A stretch of DNA of 64,000 bases from positions 84,000 to 147,999 of the forward strand of contig NZ_JAQGNT010000007.1 in NCBI RefSeq assembly GCF_028291725.1, in the 5' to 3' direction. Within the stretch, counting starts at the first letter, position 1. Each line of letters opens with the position of its first letter. The translations under genes and the position numbers were made by a program. Positions 1 to 8,639 of this stretch are shown here, in pieces. A model generated the notes under the pieces. It worked only from the letters and a program-made list of their open reading frames with translations. It was not told the origin of the DNA and did no database searches. This DNA comes from Hydrocarboniphaga sp. Lineage in GTDB: Bacteria; Pseudomonadota; Gammaproteobacteria; Nevskiales; Nevskiaceae.

Positions 1-1
1 C

Positions 2-1168
2 GTCTCTACATCGGTGTGGTCGGGCAATCGCAAGCTGGACGATCAGACCGGCGTCGTCTATCCCCGCGTGAACGTAAAAGCCGCCCACAAAATGCCGTCC
101 GGCGTCAGCCTGTTTGCCGAAGGCTATGTCGGCGACGAATACAGCCTGCAGTCGGACAAGCCGCGCGCGCAAACGGCGATCAGGGAGTTGCACCTCGGCT
201 ACAAGCACGGCGCTGCATCCGGTCGCGTCGGCCTGCAGATCATCCCCTGGGGCCGCGCCGACGTGGTGAACCCGACCGACAACATATCGGCCTACGACTA
301 CACGCTGCTCGTACCCGACGATGCCGAACAGCGGCTCGGCGTCCCCACCGCGAGCCTGGTCTACCGGATGGAGTCCGCGTCATTACAGACGCTATGGCAG
401 CCATTTTTCCGCGCCAGCGAAATTCCGCTTCCGCCGATCAGCGGCGCGCGGTACCGCGATGACAAACCAGAAGGTCTGCAGGCCTCGGCTGGCATCCGGC
501 TGGATGTGAGCGGCGAACCGATCGCGTGGTCGCTCTCGTACTTTCGTGGCCCATCCAAACCTCCGAACCTGGCGCTCGCTCCGGCACGGGTGGCGCAAGG
601 CATTCTCGACACCAACCATCCCATCGTCTCGACCTACGGCCTGGACTTTGAATCTCTCGCCGGCCGCTGGGTGCTGCGCGGCGAAGCCGCGTACAACCAC
701 GTTGACGGCTCCGACAGCGACCCGCTGGCCAGCCGCGAATCGTTCGCGCTCGGCGTACTGGGCGTCGAGCGGAGTTTCGGCGAGGCATCGGCGTTCTTCC
801 AAATCACCTATCGACGGATATTCGACTTCATAGATCCGTACGAGATGCAGGAACCATTCCGAGAACTCGCACTCGCAAATGCCACGGTTAACGCAGAGAC
901 GGCGCAATCGCTACTCGGCTTCGGCACCGGCTTTGCTTTGAATACCAGCGATCTGCGCTGGTCGGCCGCGGCGGACCTTGCTTACTTTCCAGCGACGGAA
1001 GATTTTTCGATACGCCCGCGTCTGCGATACCAAGTCAGCGACGCGGTTTCGTTGTGGATTGGCGCTGACTACCTACGGGGTCCGTCGACAGCATCACTGG
1101 GCCGGCTCGCAGATAACACGGCCGGCTGGTTGGGTTTTAGCGTCAACGCATTGGACAGCAGCCGATGA
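2..1168 (+). CDS. Outer-membrane beta-barrel protein, 5' end outside window
   Basis: The reading frame is open from the first bases of the window, so the N-terminus and any signal peptide are missing. It ends at TGA 1166-1168. About 385 residues are visible, rich in alternating hydrophobic/polar strands with short Asp/Gly/Asn turns, which suggests a transmembrane beta-barrel. The stretch around IIPWGRADVVNPTDN resembles the WGRxDxxNPTD segment found in DUF1302-like and alginate-export-like outer-membrane proteins. Substrate and partners cannot be read from the sequence. No gene follows closely on the same strand, so it probably ends its transcription unit. The barrel assignment is fairly safe; the family name is a guess. 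Confidence 0.6.
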   Translation, partial: VSTSVWSGNRKLDDQTGVVYPRVNVKAAHKMPSGVSLFAEGYVGDEYSLQSDKPRAQTAIRELHLGYKHGAASGRVGLQIIPWGRADVVNPTDNISAYDYTLLVPDDAEQRLGVPTASLVYRMESASLQTLWQPFFRASEIPLPPISGARYRDDKPEGLQASAGIRLDVSGEPIAWSLSYFRGPSKPPNLALAPARVAQGILDTNHPIVSTYGLDFESLAGRWVLRGEAAYNHVDGSDSDPLASRESFALGVLGVERSFGEASAFFQITYRRIFDFIDPYEMQEPFRELALANATVNAETAQSLLGFGTGFALNTSDLRWSAAADLAYFPATEDFSIRPRLRYQVSDAVSLWIGADYLRGPSTASLGRLADNTAGWLGFSVNALDSSR

Positions 1169-1578
1169 TGATTTTTTTTGGCTCTTCAGGAAATCGAGTG
1201 AGTGATATTCGCGGCATTGGATCGTTGCCTGGCACCTCCTATGGCTCTTGGACCGACGCTGGCGCGGCACTCCTGTCTTGGGAGCTGAGCTTCATCAGTC
1301 TTGATGATGAATTCAGGGTGGTCGGGCCAATAAGGTAGTGATACGCAGCACATCGGGAACGTCATGGACAAGCGTGCATATCGTTTCGGGCGGCGGTCAT
1401 CGCAATCTTCAGCAGTGTGCTCACGCTTCCAGACGCATCGGACGCCGGATCGGGCAGTCTGCGGGCGTGCGACCCCGCGAAGTAGCGGGGTCGTGGTGGC
1501 CTCCGGTCCCTAATGCATCGACGCGGACCCGCTCAGCCCCTCCCGCCGAGCGCCGCGTAACCACCAAGAAGAGCCGTC
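1169..1578. other. Gene-free stretch with one strong hairpin
   Basis: No credible coding frame is seen in these 410 bases. The only structure noticed is a perfect 9-bp stem with a 6-base loop at 1470-1493 (CGACCCCGC / GCGGGGTCG). It has no T-run after it, so it is not a typical intrinsic terminator. It lies about 85 bases before the DUF1353 gene. Confidence 0.5.
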
Positions 1579-2004
1579 ATGACCCGAATCCAGTATCGAC
1601 CGCTGCCCAAGTACAAATACCAACTCGTCGTTGACCACGAACAGATGATCCGCATCCGTCCAAGGAACCCGATTGCCACGCCGTTCATCAAGCTCTCCGC
1701 AGATGGGCTTCTGAAGATCGGGAAAGACTACGCCTGGGACGGCCCCAGCGGACCGAGCTTTGACACGCTCAACTTCATGCGCGGTTCGTTGGTACACGAC
1801 GCGCTGTATCAGCTCATGCGGATGGAGCATCTGGACTACCAGATTCACCGCGAAGCCGCAGATGACGAGCTGCGCGACATCTGCATCGAAGACGGCATGC
1901 CCAAAGTCCGCGCCTGGTGGGTCCATAAGGGTGTGCGTCTGGGCGGCAAGTCCAGCGCGCAACCTCCGGAGCCGCCCGTTCCTGCAGCGGTGTGGGCGCC
2001 ATGA
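1579..2004 (+). CDS. DUF1353 family protein
   Basis: This 141-residue protein carries the DUF1353 hallmarks: YAWDGPSGP near residue 54 followed by an HDALYQ segment about 20 residues later. DUF1353 proteins are small, of unknown function, and often found in phages, prophages and mobile regions. The first 125 residues fit the family; the Pro/Ala-rich tail (PEPPVPAAV) is probably unstructured. It stands alone, between a 410-base gap and a broken membrane-fusion-protein gene, which fits an accessory segment that has been rearranged. A short purine-rich stretch (AAGAAGAG) before the ATG may serve as ribosome binding site. Confidence 0.75.
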   Translation: MTRIQYRPLPKYKYQLVVDHEQMIRIRPRNPIATPFIKLSADGLLKIGKDYAWDGPSGPSFDTLNFMRGSLVHDALYQLMRMEHLDYQIHREAADDELRDICIEDGMPKVRAWWVHKGVRLGGKSSAQPPEPPVPAAVWAP

Positions 2005-2091
2005 GTGGGAACCCGCGGCTCGGATCGATAGCCTTGCTGCTGCAGCAGATCGTGTGAAAGCTTGAGCACTATGTTCAACCGGGCAGACTAA

Positions 2092-2514
2092 TCGTGGTCT
2101 GTCCCCAAGGTACTCTACTGCGAACTTCGCAGCCCCGGTGCTGGCACGGTGCTGCGCATTCATGTCCACGCTGGCGAAGCCGTCAGCGAGACGTTCCCAG
2201 CCGCGGTTATGGATCTGGCGGACCTGAGCCGGCTTCGAGTGCGGGCCGAGATCGATGAGCGTGACGTGGCCAGGATTGCCATTGGCGCACGCGCCGACAT
2301 TCGCGTCGATCGCGGCGACGGCAGCCTGACCAGCGCCGGCAGCGGCAGCGTTACCTGGCTGTCGCCCGACATGGGGCGCAAGAAGGTGATCAATACCGAT
2401 CCTTCCAGTCGCCGCGACACAGATGTGCGCGAAACACTGATCGATCTCGACGTCGGGCCTCAGTCGCATCTCCCGTTGGGCCTGCGCGTGACGGCAGTCC
2501 TTTTCGCCCCCTGA
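2092..2514 (+). pseudogene. Membrane-fusion protein (HlyD/MacA-like), 5'-truncated remnant
   Basis: The frame is open from just after a stop at 2089-2091 to TGA 2512-2514. Translation begins in the middle of a barrel-sandwich domain (LRSPGAGTVLRIHVHAGEAV), the signature of the periplasmic adaptor of ABC or RND exporters. It continues through the beta-barrel (DLSRLRVRAEIDERDVARI) to a normal end (LGLRVTAVLFAP). The N-terminal membrane anchor, first half-sandwich and hairpin, roughly 150-200 residues, are absent, and no start codon with a ribosome site precedes the conserved part. No transporter gene lies beside it. It is best read as the surviving 3' third of an exporter adaptor gene. Confidence 0.7.
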
Positions 2515-2844
2515 AGCTGTCGTGGACGATGCCCCAGGTCCAGCACTGCCTAATTGTTAACGGCGGTCTGGAACCGCGTCATTTCGGTGGTGCGGCGCGG
2601 TTTTCGGCGACGGATTGTGTTGAGACGATGGCGGAGGTCAGTCGTCGCGGAGCATGAGCAGGAGTTCGGCGATCTCTTTGATGCGCTGGTCGCAGTCGGA
2701 GGTCGCCCACTGACGATGCTCGATGAGGATGGCCAAGTCGCCGGCGATGTCGCGAGCGGCGGTGCGTGCCGGCCCAAGATCGCCGTGCAGGAGTCGCTGC
2801 AGATCGCGGATGAAATGATCGCCGGGGGCTCGAGGGGCGCAGCA
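2515..2844. other. Remnant stretch downstream of the IS66-type gene
   Basis: No complete gene is evident. On the minus strand, in the same frame as the neighbouring IS66 accessory gene but after its stop, an open stretch of about 65 codons runs to a TGA at 2638-2640 and ends KEIAELLLMLRDD. It has no ATG start and does not look like IS66 TnpB, which would be expected here. It may be a fragment of another gene joined by deletion. Confidence 0.35.
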
Positions 2845-3177
2845 TCAGCGCAGCCCCGACAGAACCTGAGCCAGCCAGGCTGGATCGCAGTCGCGCGGTA
2901 GCCGTAGCCGCGCTCCGCCGGCGCACTCGAGCAGCAGTGCTTCAGCACACCGCTCGACCGAGCGAACTTGCAGCGGCACGAACGCCGGAACCTCCGCAGC
3001 CGTGCAGGACACCGACGACAGTCGTCGTCGCCAGTAGTCCAGCGAGCGTACCGCCAGACCCCGCCGCTCGCAGTACGCCCGCCGTGTCTGTCCACTCCCC
3101 TCGAACGCCCGAACCCGCCGCCTCCACAACGCCTGCTTCGACTGCCTCTTCACCGTCCCGCCTCCTCGCCTGTGCAA
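2845..3177 (-). CDS. IS66-type accessory protein TnpA, orphan
   Basis: The product resembles the small TnpA accessory protein of IS66-family elements. A basic start (KRQSKQALWRRRVRAFE), a Cys/Arg helix-turn-helix-like stretch (TRRAYCERRGLAVRSLDYW) and the typical ending LPRDCDPAWLAQVLSGLR can be seen. The listed start adds a few residues; a GTG about eight codons in (VKRQSKQ) is likelier. The tnpB and tnpC transposase genes that should follow are missing, so this is a remnant, not a functional element. No terminal inverted repeats were found. It marks past insertion activity at the left edge of the window. Confidence 0.6.
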   Translation of the reverse strand: MHRRGGGTVKRQSKQALWRRRVRAFEGSGQTRRAYCERRGLAVRSLDYWRRRLSSVSCTAAEVPAFVPLQVRSVERCAEALLLECAGGARLRLPRDCDPAWLAQVLSGLR

Positions 3178-3271
3178 GAGGCAAGATTGCCGCTCAGATC
3201 AACAGGCCGGTAGATGAGGAGGGCAGACGCTTACCTTCGGTGGCCTCCCCCACTAGTACCATCACCACTTA

Positions 3272-3958
3272 TTAGGGAGCATCGCTGCTAGGCGGTTGGA
3301 TGTTCTGCCGTGCAGAGGTGCCGACATTAATATCCAGAACTCTCAGGAAGTCGCTATACCCGTTTTTTAGTGCGGTCAGCTGGTCATCTTGTGCTGTGCC
3401 ATTGTCAACCAGCCATGTGGCTTCGCTGACATCGACTTCAATCCAAGAGCCATTCTGGATCAGCGTAGTGGCTATCAGTGCCCCGAGCAGATTCTGCAAC
3501 ACACCCAGCGCAGCCATCTCGATTTGACGCGCTGGATTTACGAACCAACTGCGTGCCGATAGATAGACCCGGGTTTGATTAGCCCCGACGCCCGGAGTGC
3601 AGATCGACTTGTTGCAGGAACCGTGAAACGGATCTGTGTCATCCAAAGAGGCCGTTGTACTGATGCCGACGCGATACAAGTTGCTATTCACTCTGAAAAA
3701 CTGTCTGGACAAGGTTTCAGTATCCGCCTCGATGGCCCCCAGCAGCGCGTCGCTCGCATTCACCAATCCTTTCAGCGCCGAGACCTGACTTTCATCGGTG
3801 GATTTCACTATCCATGTCCGCGCCGAAACTGTTACTAAAAAATAGCCGTCGTCGCCCACAGCCCCGGTACAGATTGATTTGTTGCACCCGCCCGTCGTCG
3901 GGATGAAAAAATCATCGTCGCCTGGAATCTCACTGCTGCTACCGCTGTCATTTTCCAT
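3272..3958 (-). CDS. Repeat protein with two CNKSICT motifs, unknown function
   Basis: I do not recognise this 228-residue protein. The start at 3958 is chosen because AGGGAG sits eight bases before the ATG; an upstream ATG at 3988 lacks this. It follows the kinase gene by 36 bases on the same strand, so the two are probably co-transcribed. Two near-identical blocks start with CNKSICT (residues 25-31 and 115-121), each followed about 14-16 residues later by SAR[TS]W[IF]V. A third, degenerate copy (VSEATWLV, near 177-184) lacks the Cys motif. The spacing of about 90 residues points to internal duplication. There is no signal peptide or membrane segment. The N-terminus is acidic and Ser-rich, a plausible phosphorylation target. 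Base composition is visibly more A+T rich than its neighbours. Confidence 0.7.
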   Translation of the reverse strand: MENDSGSSSEIPGDDDFFIPTTGGCNKSICTGAVGDDGYFLVTVSARTWIVKSTDESQVSALKGLVNASDALLGAIEADTETLSRQFFRVNSNLYRVGISTTASLDDTDPFHGSCNKSICTPGVGANQTRVYLSARSWFVNPARQIEMAALGVLQNLLGALIATTLIQNGSWIEVDVSEATWLVDNGTAQDDQLTALKNGYSDFLRVLDINVGTSARQNIQPPSSDAP

Positions 3959-3994
3959 CTCGTTACTCCCTATTTTGTTAAGAAACACGGTTGA

Positions 3995-6778
3995 CTATGG
4001 GCATTCGGACTTCGGATCCTCGGGTTTTTGGACCAGACTTTTGAGCGCTGCCTGCACCTTTAAGGCCCGCCAATCGTCCGGCGGGACCAGCGCGCCGAGC
4101 ATCTCGGCAGCCGAGCGCAGGTCGCGGCAGGCTTGGTTACGATCACCCTTGCCGAGTTCGACGAGGCCGCGCACTCTGGCCAGTTCTGCCAGCACCGGAT
4201 GAGGTGATTGGAACAATGTCGTTGCGACCGGCTCGGGATCATTCAGTGCTCGCCATGCCTGATCAAACCGTCCCTGTTGTTGAAGGACATCCGCAAGACC
4301 AATCCGGGCGTTCTCAGTATCGGGATTGTGCAGTCCAAAGTTCGCTGTACCGATGGACGCTGCGTTGCGCATCTTCTGCTCGGCTTCATCCAGCTTGCCC
4401 AGTTGCTGATAAGCCAAACCTTGGTAGTAGCGCATCGGCACAAATTCGTCCGGCCCCGGCTCATCTTTATCAAGCGCAGTCGAATATTCCCGATCAAATA
4501 ATTCCAGTGCCTCCTGGGGTTGCTGTTGATGAATTCTCAACAGACCCAAGGTTTCAACCAACGCTTGGTCACTGCCGGTCCCCTGAGCGACCCATTTTTC
4601 AGCTACTGGCATTGCGAGCGTTAACTGGCCTTCAGCCTCCGCATAGCGGCCGGTGGCGATCAGCAATTCCGCTAGCTTCAGACGAGCCATTGCAGTGCTC
4701 ATATGCTCAGGGCCGCGTACCTGCAGAACGTAGGCAAACGAACGGCGCAGTCGCATCTCTGCATCGGCGTATTGGGCCAACCTGGTTTCCGTGTATCCCA
4801 GAAACGCATCTAACGTGTTCTGCACATCTTTGGGCACTTCACCGGAGCGCCGCATGTCGGTTTCCAGCGCAACCAAACTCAGCCGTGCCCGAGGCCAATC
4901 GGCCAGGATGGCCTCGGCACGCCCGATTGCTAGCCGCAACTGAACCACTGCGGAATACGTCGTCCCCAGCCGTTCGCCCGCGCTCCGTGCCAGATCCTCG
5001 AGGGCGGGCAAGGCGGCCGGAAGGTGCCCGAGACTATATTTGAGAACGATGAGCTTGGAGCTGATTTCCAGCTGTGGCTCATCCCCCACGCCACGGACGA
5101 GGTCGTAGCGCTTGATGGCCTCCTCGTAAAGCTTTTCGGCTGAGCCCAACTGCGAAAGCGAATCGTAGCCCCCTGCAAGCGCCGACAGAATCTCGGCCGC
5201 TTCAGCTGGCGACTTGTCGAATCGCTGGTCGACCTTGCTGGCCGCTTGGTCGAGGAGCTCCTTGACTGTCATATCCTTGACCGGGCGCTCGCCGACATCG
5301 ATCGCGGCGAAGACGTCGCCGGCAAGGAAATGGCTGATGGACGTCGCGCGGGCGGTTTGGGCTTTGGCCTCGTCGCGCGCATCGCGGGCCCTGACATAGA
5401 GCACAGTGCTGACAATCAATCCCACGACCAGTGCTATGAACGCGATGGTCAGTCCTGCCCGGCGTGCCCGCGAGCGCTCCAAAGCGCGCTGAGCGCGGTC
5501 CACCGCTTCCAGGGACTCGAGTTCCTGCTCACGCTGGAGCAAACGCTCGGGCCGAGCACGCAAACGACGTGCGAATTCGCTTGCATCGGCGAGCCGTGTT
5601 GCGGAATTGCCGTCTGCGGCCAGTGCGATATCTTCCTGCAGCAGCGGATCTGCGACCCCACGCTCCCAGCCCGGGGCGAGCGGCTGAGCCAGATCGCCAA
5701 TCACGATCTGATAAAGGATCACCGCGAGCGCATAGAGATCGGCTTGTATCGTTGGTGGCTGGCCCCTTAGTACTTCCGGCGATAGATACATCGGTGTACC
5801 CGACGCGCCGGTTAAGTTCGCGATCGTTCTAGTAAAGCCCAACCGGGTGATGCCCATCGCCTCCATGCGCGCCGGGTCGGTGATTCCGCCGCTACCGAGA
5901 TCACCCAGCAGCACGCGCGAGGGCCGGCCGTCCGCGCCCAGTTCCAGCAGCACGTTCGACGGCTTCAGATCCTTGTGCAGCACACCGATCGAGTGAATCG
6001 CAGCTAGCCCGTCGGCGATGCGGGCGATCAACTCGATGCGCTCTTCCATCGGCACGGCCGCTGCGCCTCCAATCTTGTTCCACCAGTCCGCCAGACTCCC
6101 GCCGTCCGCTAACCGGCTCTCGATGAAGTACGGCGGCTGTTCGAGGTTCCAATCGAGCAGCGTAACGATCGGCGCCTCATCCTCCATCGTGTTCTTGATC
6201 AGCCGATAGAGTGTGATCTCGCGCTTGAGTGCGGTGAGCCGGCCAGGGTCGCGGGCAAACTTGAAGACGCGCACTTCGCCGGTCTTGTCGTGACGCACCC
6301 GCCAGGCGTCGCCCATGCCGCCGCCGCCGATACGTTCCTCCAGCGTCCACAACGGCCGCAGCGGCGGATGATCGCCGGCCTTCAGCTCCGCCAGCAGCGG
6401 CGGCGCTTCGCGCGCGATCACTTCTGTACGCGGGCTGCCGGCGAACCGATACCCATAGCCGTGCGCGGTCTTGATCAGCGTCTGATTCTGGTCCCCGAGC
6501 ACCTCGCGCAGCCGGCTGATGCATTTGGCCAGCGCGGTGTCGCTGAGGATGCGGCCCGGCCAGACCGCGGCGAGCAGTTCCTCCTTGGTCACCACTTCGC
6601 CGGAGTGCTGGAGCATGAACAGCAGGGCTTCGAGCGGTTTGCGCTCGATCGGCAGCAGGCGCCCGTCGCGACTCAGTTCAAGAGTCGATTCGTCGAGCAC
6701 GAAGCCGGTGAACAGCCAGCGGACGGCCGGCGCCGGCACAGCTCCTTCTGCGATTTCGATAGTCCCCATCGTCCCCAT
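3995..6778 (-). CDS. Winged-helix / Ser-Thr kinase / TPR signalling protein
   Basis: This protein of about 927 residues has an unusual layout. An OmpR/CadC-type winged helix (residues about 19-113, ending HGYGYRFAG) is followed by a protein kinase domain (about 140-410). The kinase has a glycine loop GGGGMG, the VFKF lysine, catalytic HKDLKPSN, DLG in place of DFG, and SPE. A membrane helix near 450 (AGLTIAFIALVVG) comes next, and then roughly 450 residues of TPR-like helical repeats, expected to be periplasmic. The kinase residues look intact, so activity is likely. The start is placed at 6778, just before the winged helix; the frame stays open to 7195 but that would run into the divergent regulator. 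It may bind DNA and phosphorylate a partner, possibly the small repeat protein downstream. Confidence 0.8.
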   Translation of the reverse strand: MGTMGTIEIAEGAVPAPAVRWLFTGFVLDESTLELSRDGRLLPIERKPLEALLFMLQHSGEVVTKEELLAAVWPGRILSDTALAKCISRLREVLGDQNQTLIKTAHGYGYRFAGSPRTEVIAREAPPLLAELKAGDHPPLRPLWTLEERIGGGGMGDAWRVRHDKTGEVRVFKFARDPGRLTALKREITLYRLIKNTMEDEAPIVTLLDWNLEQPPYFIESRLADGGSLADWWNKIGGAAAVPMEERIELIARIADGLAAIHSIGVLHKDLKPSNVLLELGADGRPSRVLLGDLGSGGITDPARMEAMGITRLGFTRTIANLTGASGTPMYLSPEVLRGQPPTIQADLYALAVILYQIVIGDLAQPLAPGWERGVADPLLQEDIALAADGNSATRLADASEFARRLRARPERLLQREQELESLEAVDRAQRALERSRARRAGLTIAFIALVVGLIVSTVLYVRARDARDEAKAQTARATSISHFLAGDVFAAIDVGERPVKDMTVKELLDQAASKVDQRFDKSPAEAAEILSALAGGYDSLSQLGSAEKLYEEAIKRYDLVRGVGDEPQLEISSKLIVLKYSLGHLPAALPALEDLARSAGERLGTTYSAVVQLRLAIGRAEAILADWPRARLSLVALETDMRRSGEVPKDVQNTLDAFLGYTETRLAQYADAEMRLRRSFAYVLQVRGPEHMSTAMARLKLAELLIATGRYAEAEGQLTLAMPVAEKWVAQGTGSDQALVETLGLLRIHQQQPQEALELFDREYSTALDKDEPGPDEFVPMRYYQGLAYQQLGKLDEAEQKMRNAASIGTANFGLHNPDTENARIGLADVLQQQGRFDQAWRALNDPEPVATTLFQSPHPVLAELARVRGLVELGKGDRNQACRDLRSAAEMLGALVPPDDWRALKVQAALKSLVQKPEDPKSECP

Positions 6779-7004
6779 ACGGCCAGAACCGCGCCGCTCC
6801 CTGTAGGGACCATAGCCGGTCGCGGTGCCGGGGGGTAGTGGATTTACGACGGTGGCATCATAAAAATCGAAAAAGTCAGACGAAATCAGGAAAAGGTCAG
6901 GAACGTCAGCCGGCATCGGCCCTAACTTCAACTCCAGCCGACGGCCTCTGGCGGTACGCAGAGCGCCGGGACGGCGGCGGGGATTGAACACAGGGGAAGG
7001 CAAC
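6779..7004. promoter_or_regulatory. Divergent control region between kinase and LuxR-type genes
   Basis: These 226 bases separate two divergently oriented regulators and must hold both promoters. No convincing -35/-10 pair or palindrome was picked out by eye. Both products are DNA-binding, so this is the natural place for cross- or autoregulation. Confidence 0.45.
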
Positions 7005-7682
7005 ATGGACGGAAGCATGTCGTCAGGCCAGGGGACAGTACGAATCGAGCCGCTTGCGGCTTCGATACCCGGCAACGGGCTGCTGGCGGCGCTGGGATTT
7101 ACCGCGCTGTCGGCGATGCCGCTGCCGCTGGTCTTGGTCGGCCCGCGCGGCATCGCGTTCGTCAACGACGCTGGTGAAGAACTGCTGTCGCGCAAGGATG
7201 GGTTGACGGCCTGCAGCGGGCGCTACGGGCTGGCGACGACGCAGCCGCACGAGGCCCAGCAACTGCGCACCGTCATCGGCAGCGCGCTGATCGGCGGCCC
7301 CGGCGGGCTCGCACCGGTGACACGGCAACACGCGACCCTGCCGCTGCTGATCGAGGCGCTGCCGCTGGCCGAGCAGAAGCTCGATCTTTTCGATATCGGC
7401 AACGCCAGCGGCGGGTTCGCGCTGGTGCTGATCCGCGATCCGCAGCCGGTGCGCAGCGCGACCACGCGCGACGCGCTGATGGTGGTCTACGGCCTGACCG
7501 AGGCCGAGGCCTGCGTCGCGGTGGCGATCGCCAGCGGCCGCAATGCCAAGCAGATCGCCAGCAAGCGCGATGTCAGCTTGGCGACCGTCAGGAGCCAGAT
7601 CCGGCAGGTGCTGGCTAAAACGTCCAGCCAGGATCAGCGCGAATTTCTGCATCGCTTTACCTGGCTCAGCGGGGCGGCTTGA
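7005..7682 (+). CDS. LuxR-type transcriptional regulator with PAS-like sensor
   Basis: This protein of about 225 residues ends in a LuxR-type helix-turn-helix (YGLTEAEACVAVAIASG followed by AKQIA and SLATVRSQIRQVLAKT). The first 130 residues look like a PAS-type sensory fold (LVGPRGIAFVNDAGEELL). The start at 7005 is preceded by AGGGGAAGG at a good distance; an upstream TTG at 6984 is less likely. It is divergent from the winged-helix kinase, which suggests the two belong to one signalling circuit, although no ligand is evident. No receiver domain is present, so it is not a two-component response regulator. Confidence 0.8.
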   Translation: MDGSMSSGQGTVRIEPLAASIPGNGLLAALGFTALSAMPLPLVLVGPRGIAFVNDAGEELLSRKDGLTACSGRYGLATTQPHEAQQLRTVIGSALIGGPGGLAPVTRQHATLPLLIEALPLAEQKLDLFDIGNASGGFALVLIRDPQPVRSATTRDALMVVYGLTEAEACVAVAIASGRNAKQIASKRDVSLATVRSQIRQVLAKTSSQDQREFLHRFTWLSGAA

Positions 7683-7836
7683 ATGCAGCCGGGGCCGAAC
7701 ACGGTTCCGGGTCTGCAGTCGGGAAGGATCATCGAACATGGCCGGACCGTATCAGCCGGCCGTGCCGAGCTTCATCCTCAAGCTTGATGTTGCGCTGCTG
7801 GCGGAAATTGGAGGCTGAACTGGCGGTTCGGGCCTC

Positions 7837-7915
7837 GTAGGTCGGCAATCCCGTGCCGACGTGAGGCCTTCGTTGCGCATCGACGGTACACGTCGGCAAG
7901 GGATTGCCGACCTAC
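7837..7915. repeat. REP pair, family A (copy 1)
   Basis: Two inverted copies of a GTAGGTCGGCAATCC... element face each other across a short spacer, with GTAGG and CCTAC at the outer ends. The right end overlaps the recO stop codon (TAG read from 7912-7914). Further family A copies lie near 9.7, 13.6, 46.9 and 47.5 kb. Confidence 0.9.
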
Positions 7916-8616
7916 TTGGCGCGTGCGCGGAGTGCCCTCAGCAACCGTGACGCTTGCAACTCGTGATCTCCAAGCAGCGGCTTCAGGTTGAGCCGCAGCA
8001 GCCGGCGCGCATCGTTCAAGGCGCGTCGCGAGACATCATCGGCATCGAAAGCCTCGTCGCGCAGCGCGATCAGGCTGGCGCCACTGAACGTGCCGGCATC
8101 GGCATCAGCTGGCATCGGTCCGTGCTCGACGTCGTAGCGATATGCGGCTTGCGCGTCGATGTCATCGGGCAGCTGCAGGCCGTAACCCAGTTCGCTCAGC
8201 AGATGCTTTTCGAAGATCCGCAAGGCCGGTTCCAGCGCGCTCGGCAAGCGCGCCAGCGCGCTGACGTATTCGGCATACAGCGCCGGATGCGGGTCGTGGC
8301 GCTGCAGCAGGCGCAGCAGCAGCTCGTTCAAATACCAGCCGCTGAAGATCGCCTCGCCGCTGAGTGTCGCCGCAAAACCATCGGCTTCGACGCTGGTCAG
8401 CGCGCCGAGATCGCCCTGCTCGTTCCAGGACAGCAGCAGCGGCTGGAACGGCTGCAGCAGCGCGCGTGTTTTCGATTTGGCGCCGCGGCTGCCGCGGGCG
8501 ACCAGGCCGATGCGCCCGTACTCATACGTCCAGGCCTCGACCAGCAGGCTGGTTTCGCGATAGGGCTGGGTGCGCAGCACATGGCCCGGCGCCAGCTGGA
8601 TGCGTGCGCGGGTCAT
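7912..8616 (-). CDS. recO: DNA repair protein RecO
   Basis: This 234-residue protein matches RecO, which works with RecF and RecR to load RecA on single-stranded DNA during recombinational repair. The N-terminal OB-fold region is recognisable (GHVLRTQPYRETSLLVEAWT and GRIGLVARGSRG), as is the helical C-terminal part (FEKHLLSELGYGL). The zinc-type cysteines seen in some RecO proteins are absent. The gene lies 23 bases downstream of era, the usual gammaproteobacterial arrangement, so it is co-transcribed with rnc-era. Its TAG stop codon is formed by the terminal GTAGG of a REP element, so the last residues (RARAK) sit right against the repeat. Confidence 0.93.
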   Translation of the reverse strand: MTRARIQLAPGHVLRTQPYRETSLLVEAWTYEYGRIGLVARGSRGAKSKTRALLQPFQPLLLSWNEQGDLGALTSVEADGFAATLSGEAIFSGWYLNELLLRLLQRHDPHPALYAEYVSALARLPSALEPALRIFEKHLLSELGYGLQLPDDIDAQAAYRYDVEHGPMPADADAGTFSGASLIALRDEAFDADDVSRRALNDARRLLRLNLKPLLGDHELQASRLLRALRARAK

Positions 8617-8639
8617 GAAGCCGGGGAATTATTGAGGGC

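Noticed and set aside
2550..3095. An alternative minus-strand frame over the IS66-type gene
   Set aside because: No match to any IS66 protein; the frame at 2845-3177 has the family features.
6779..7195. An N-terminal extension of the kinase to 7195
   Set aside because: It would overlap the divergent LuxR-type gene and has no conserved sequence before the winged helix.
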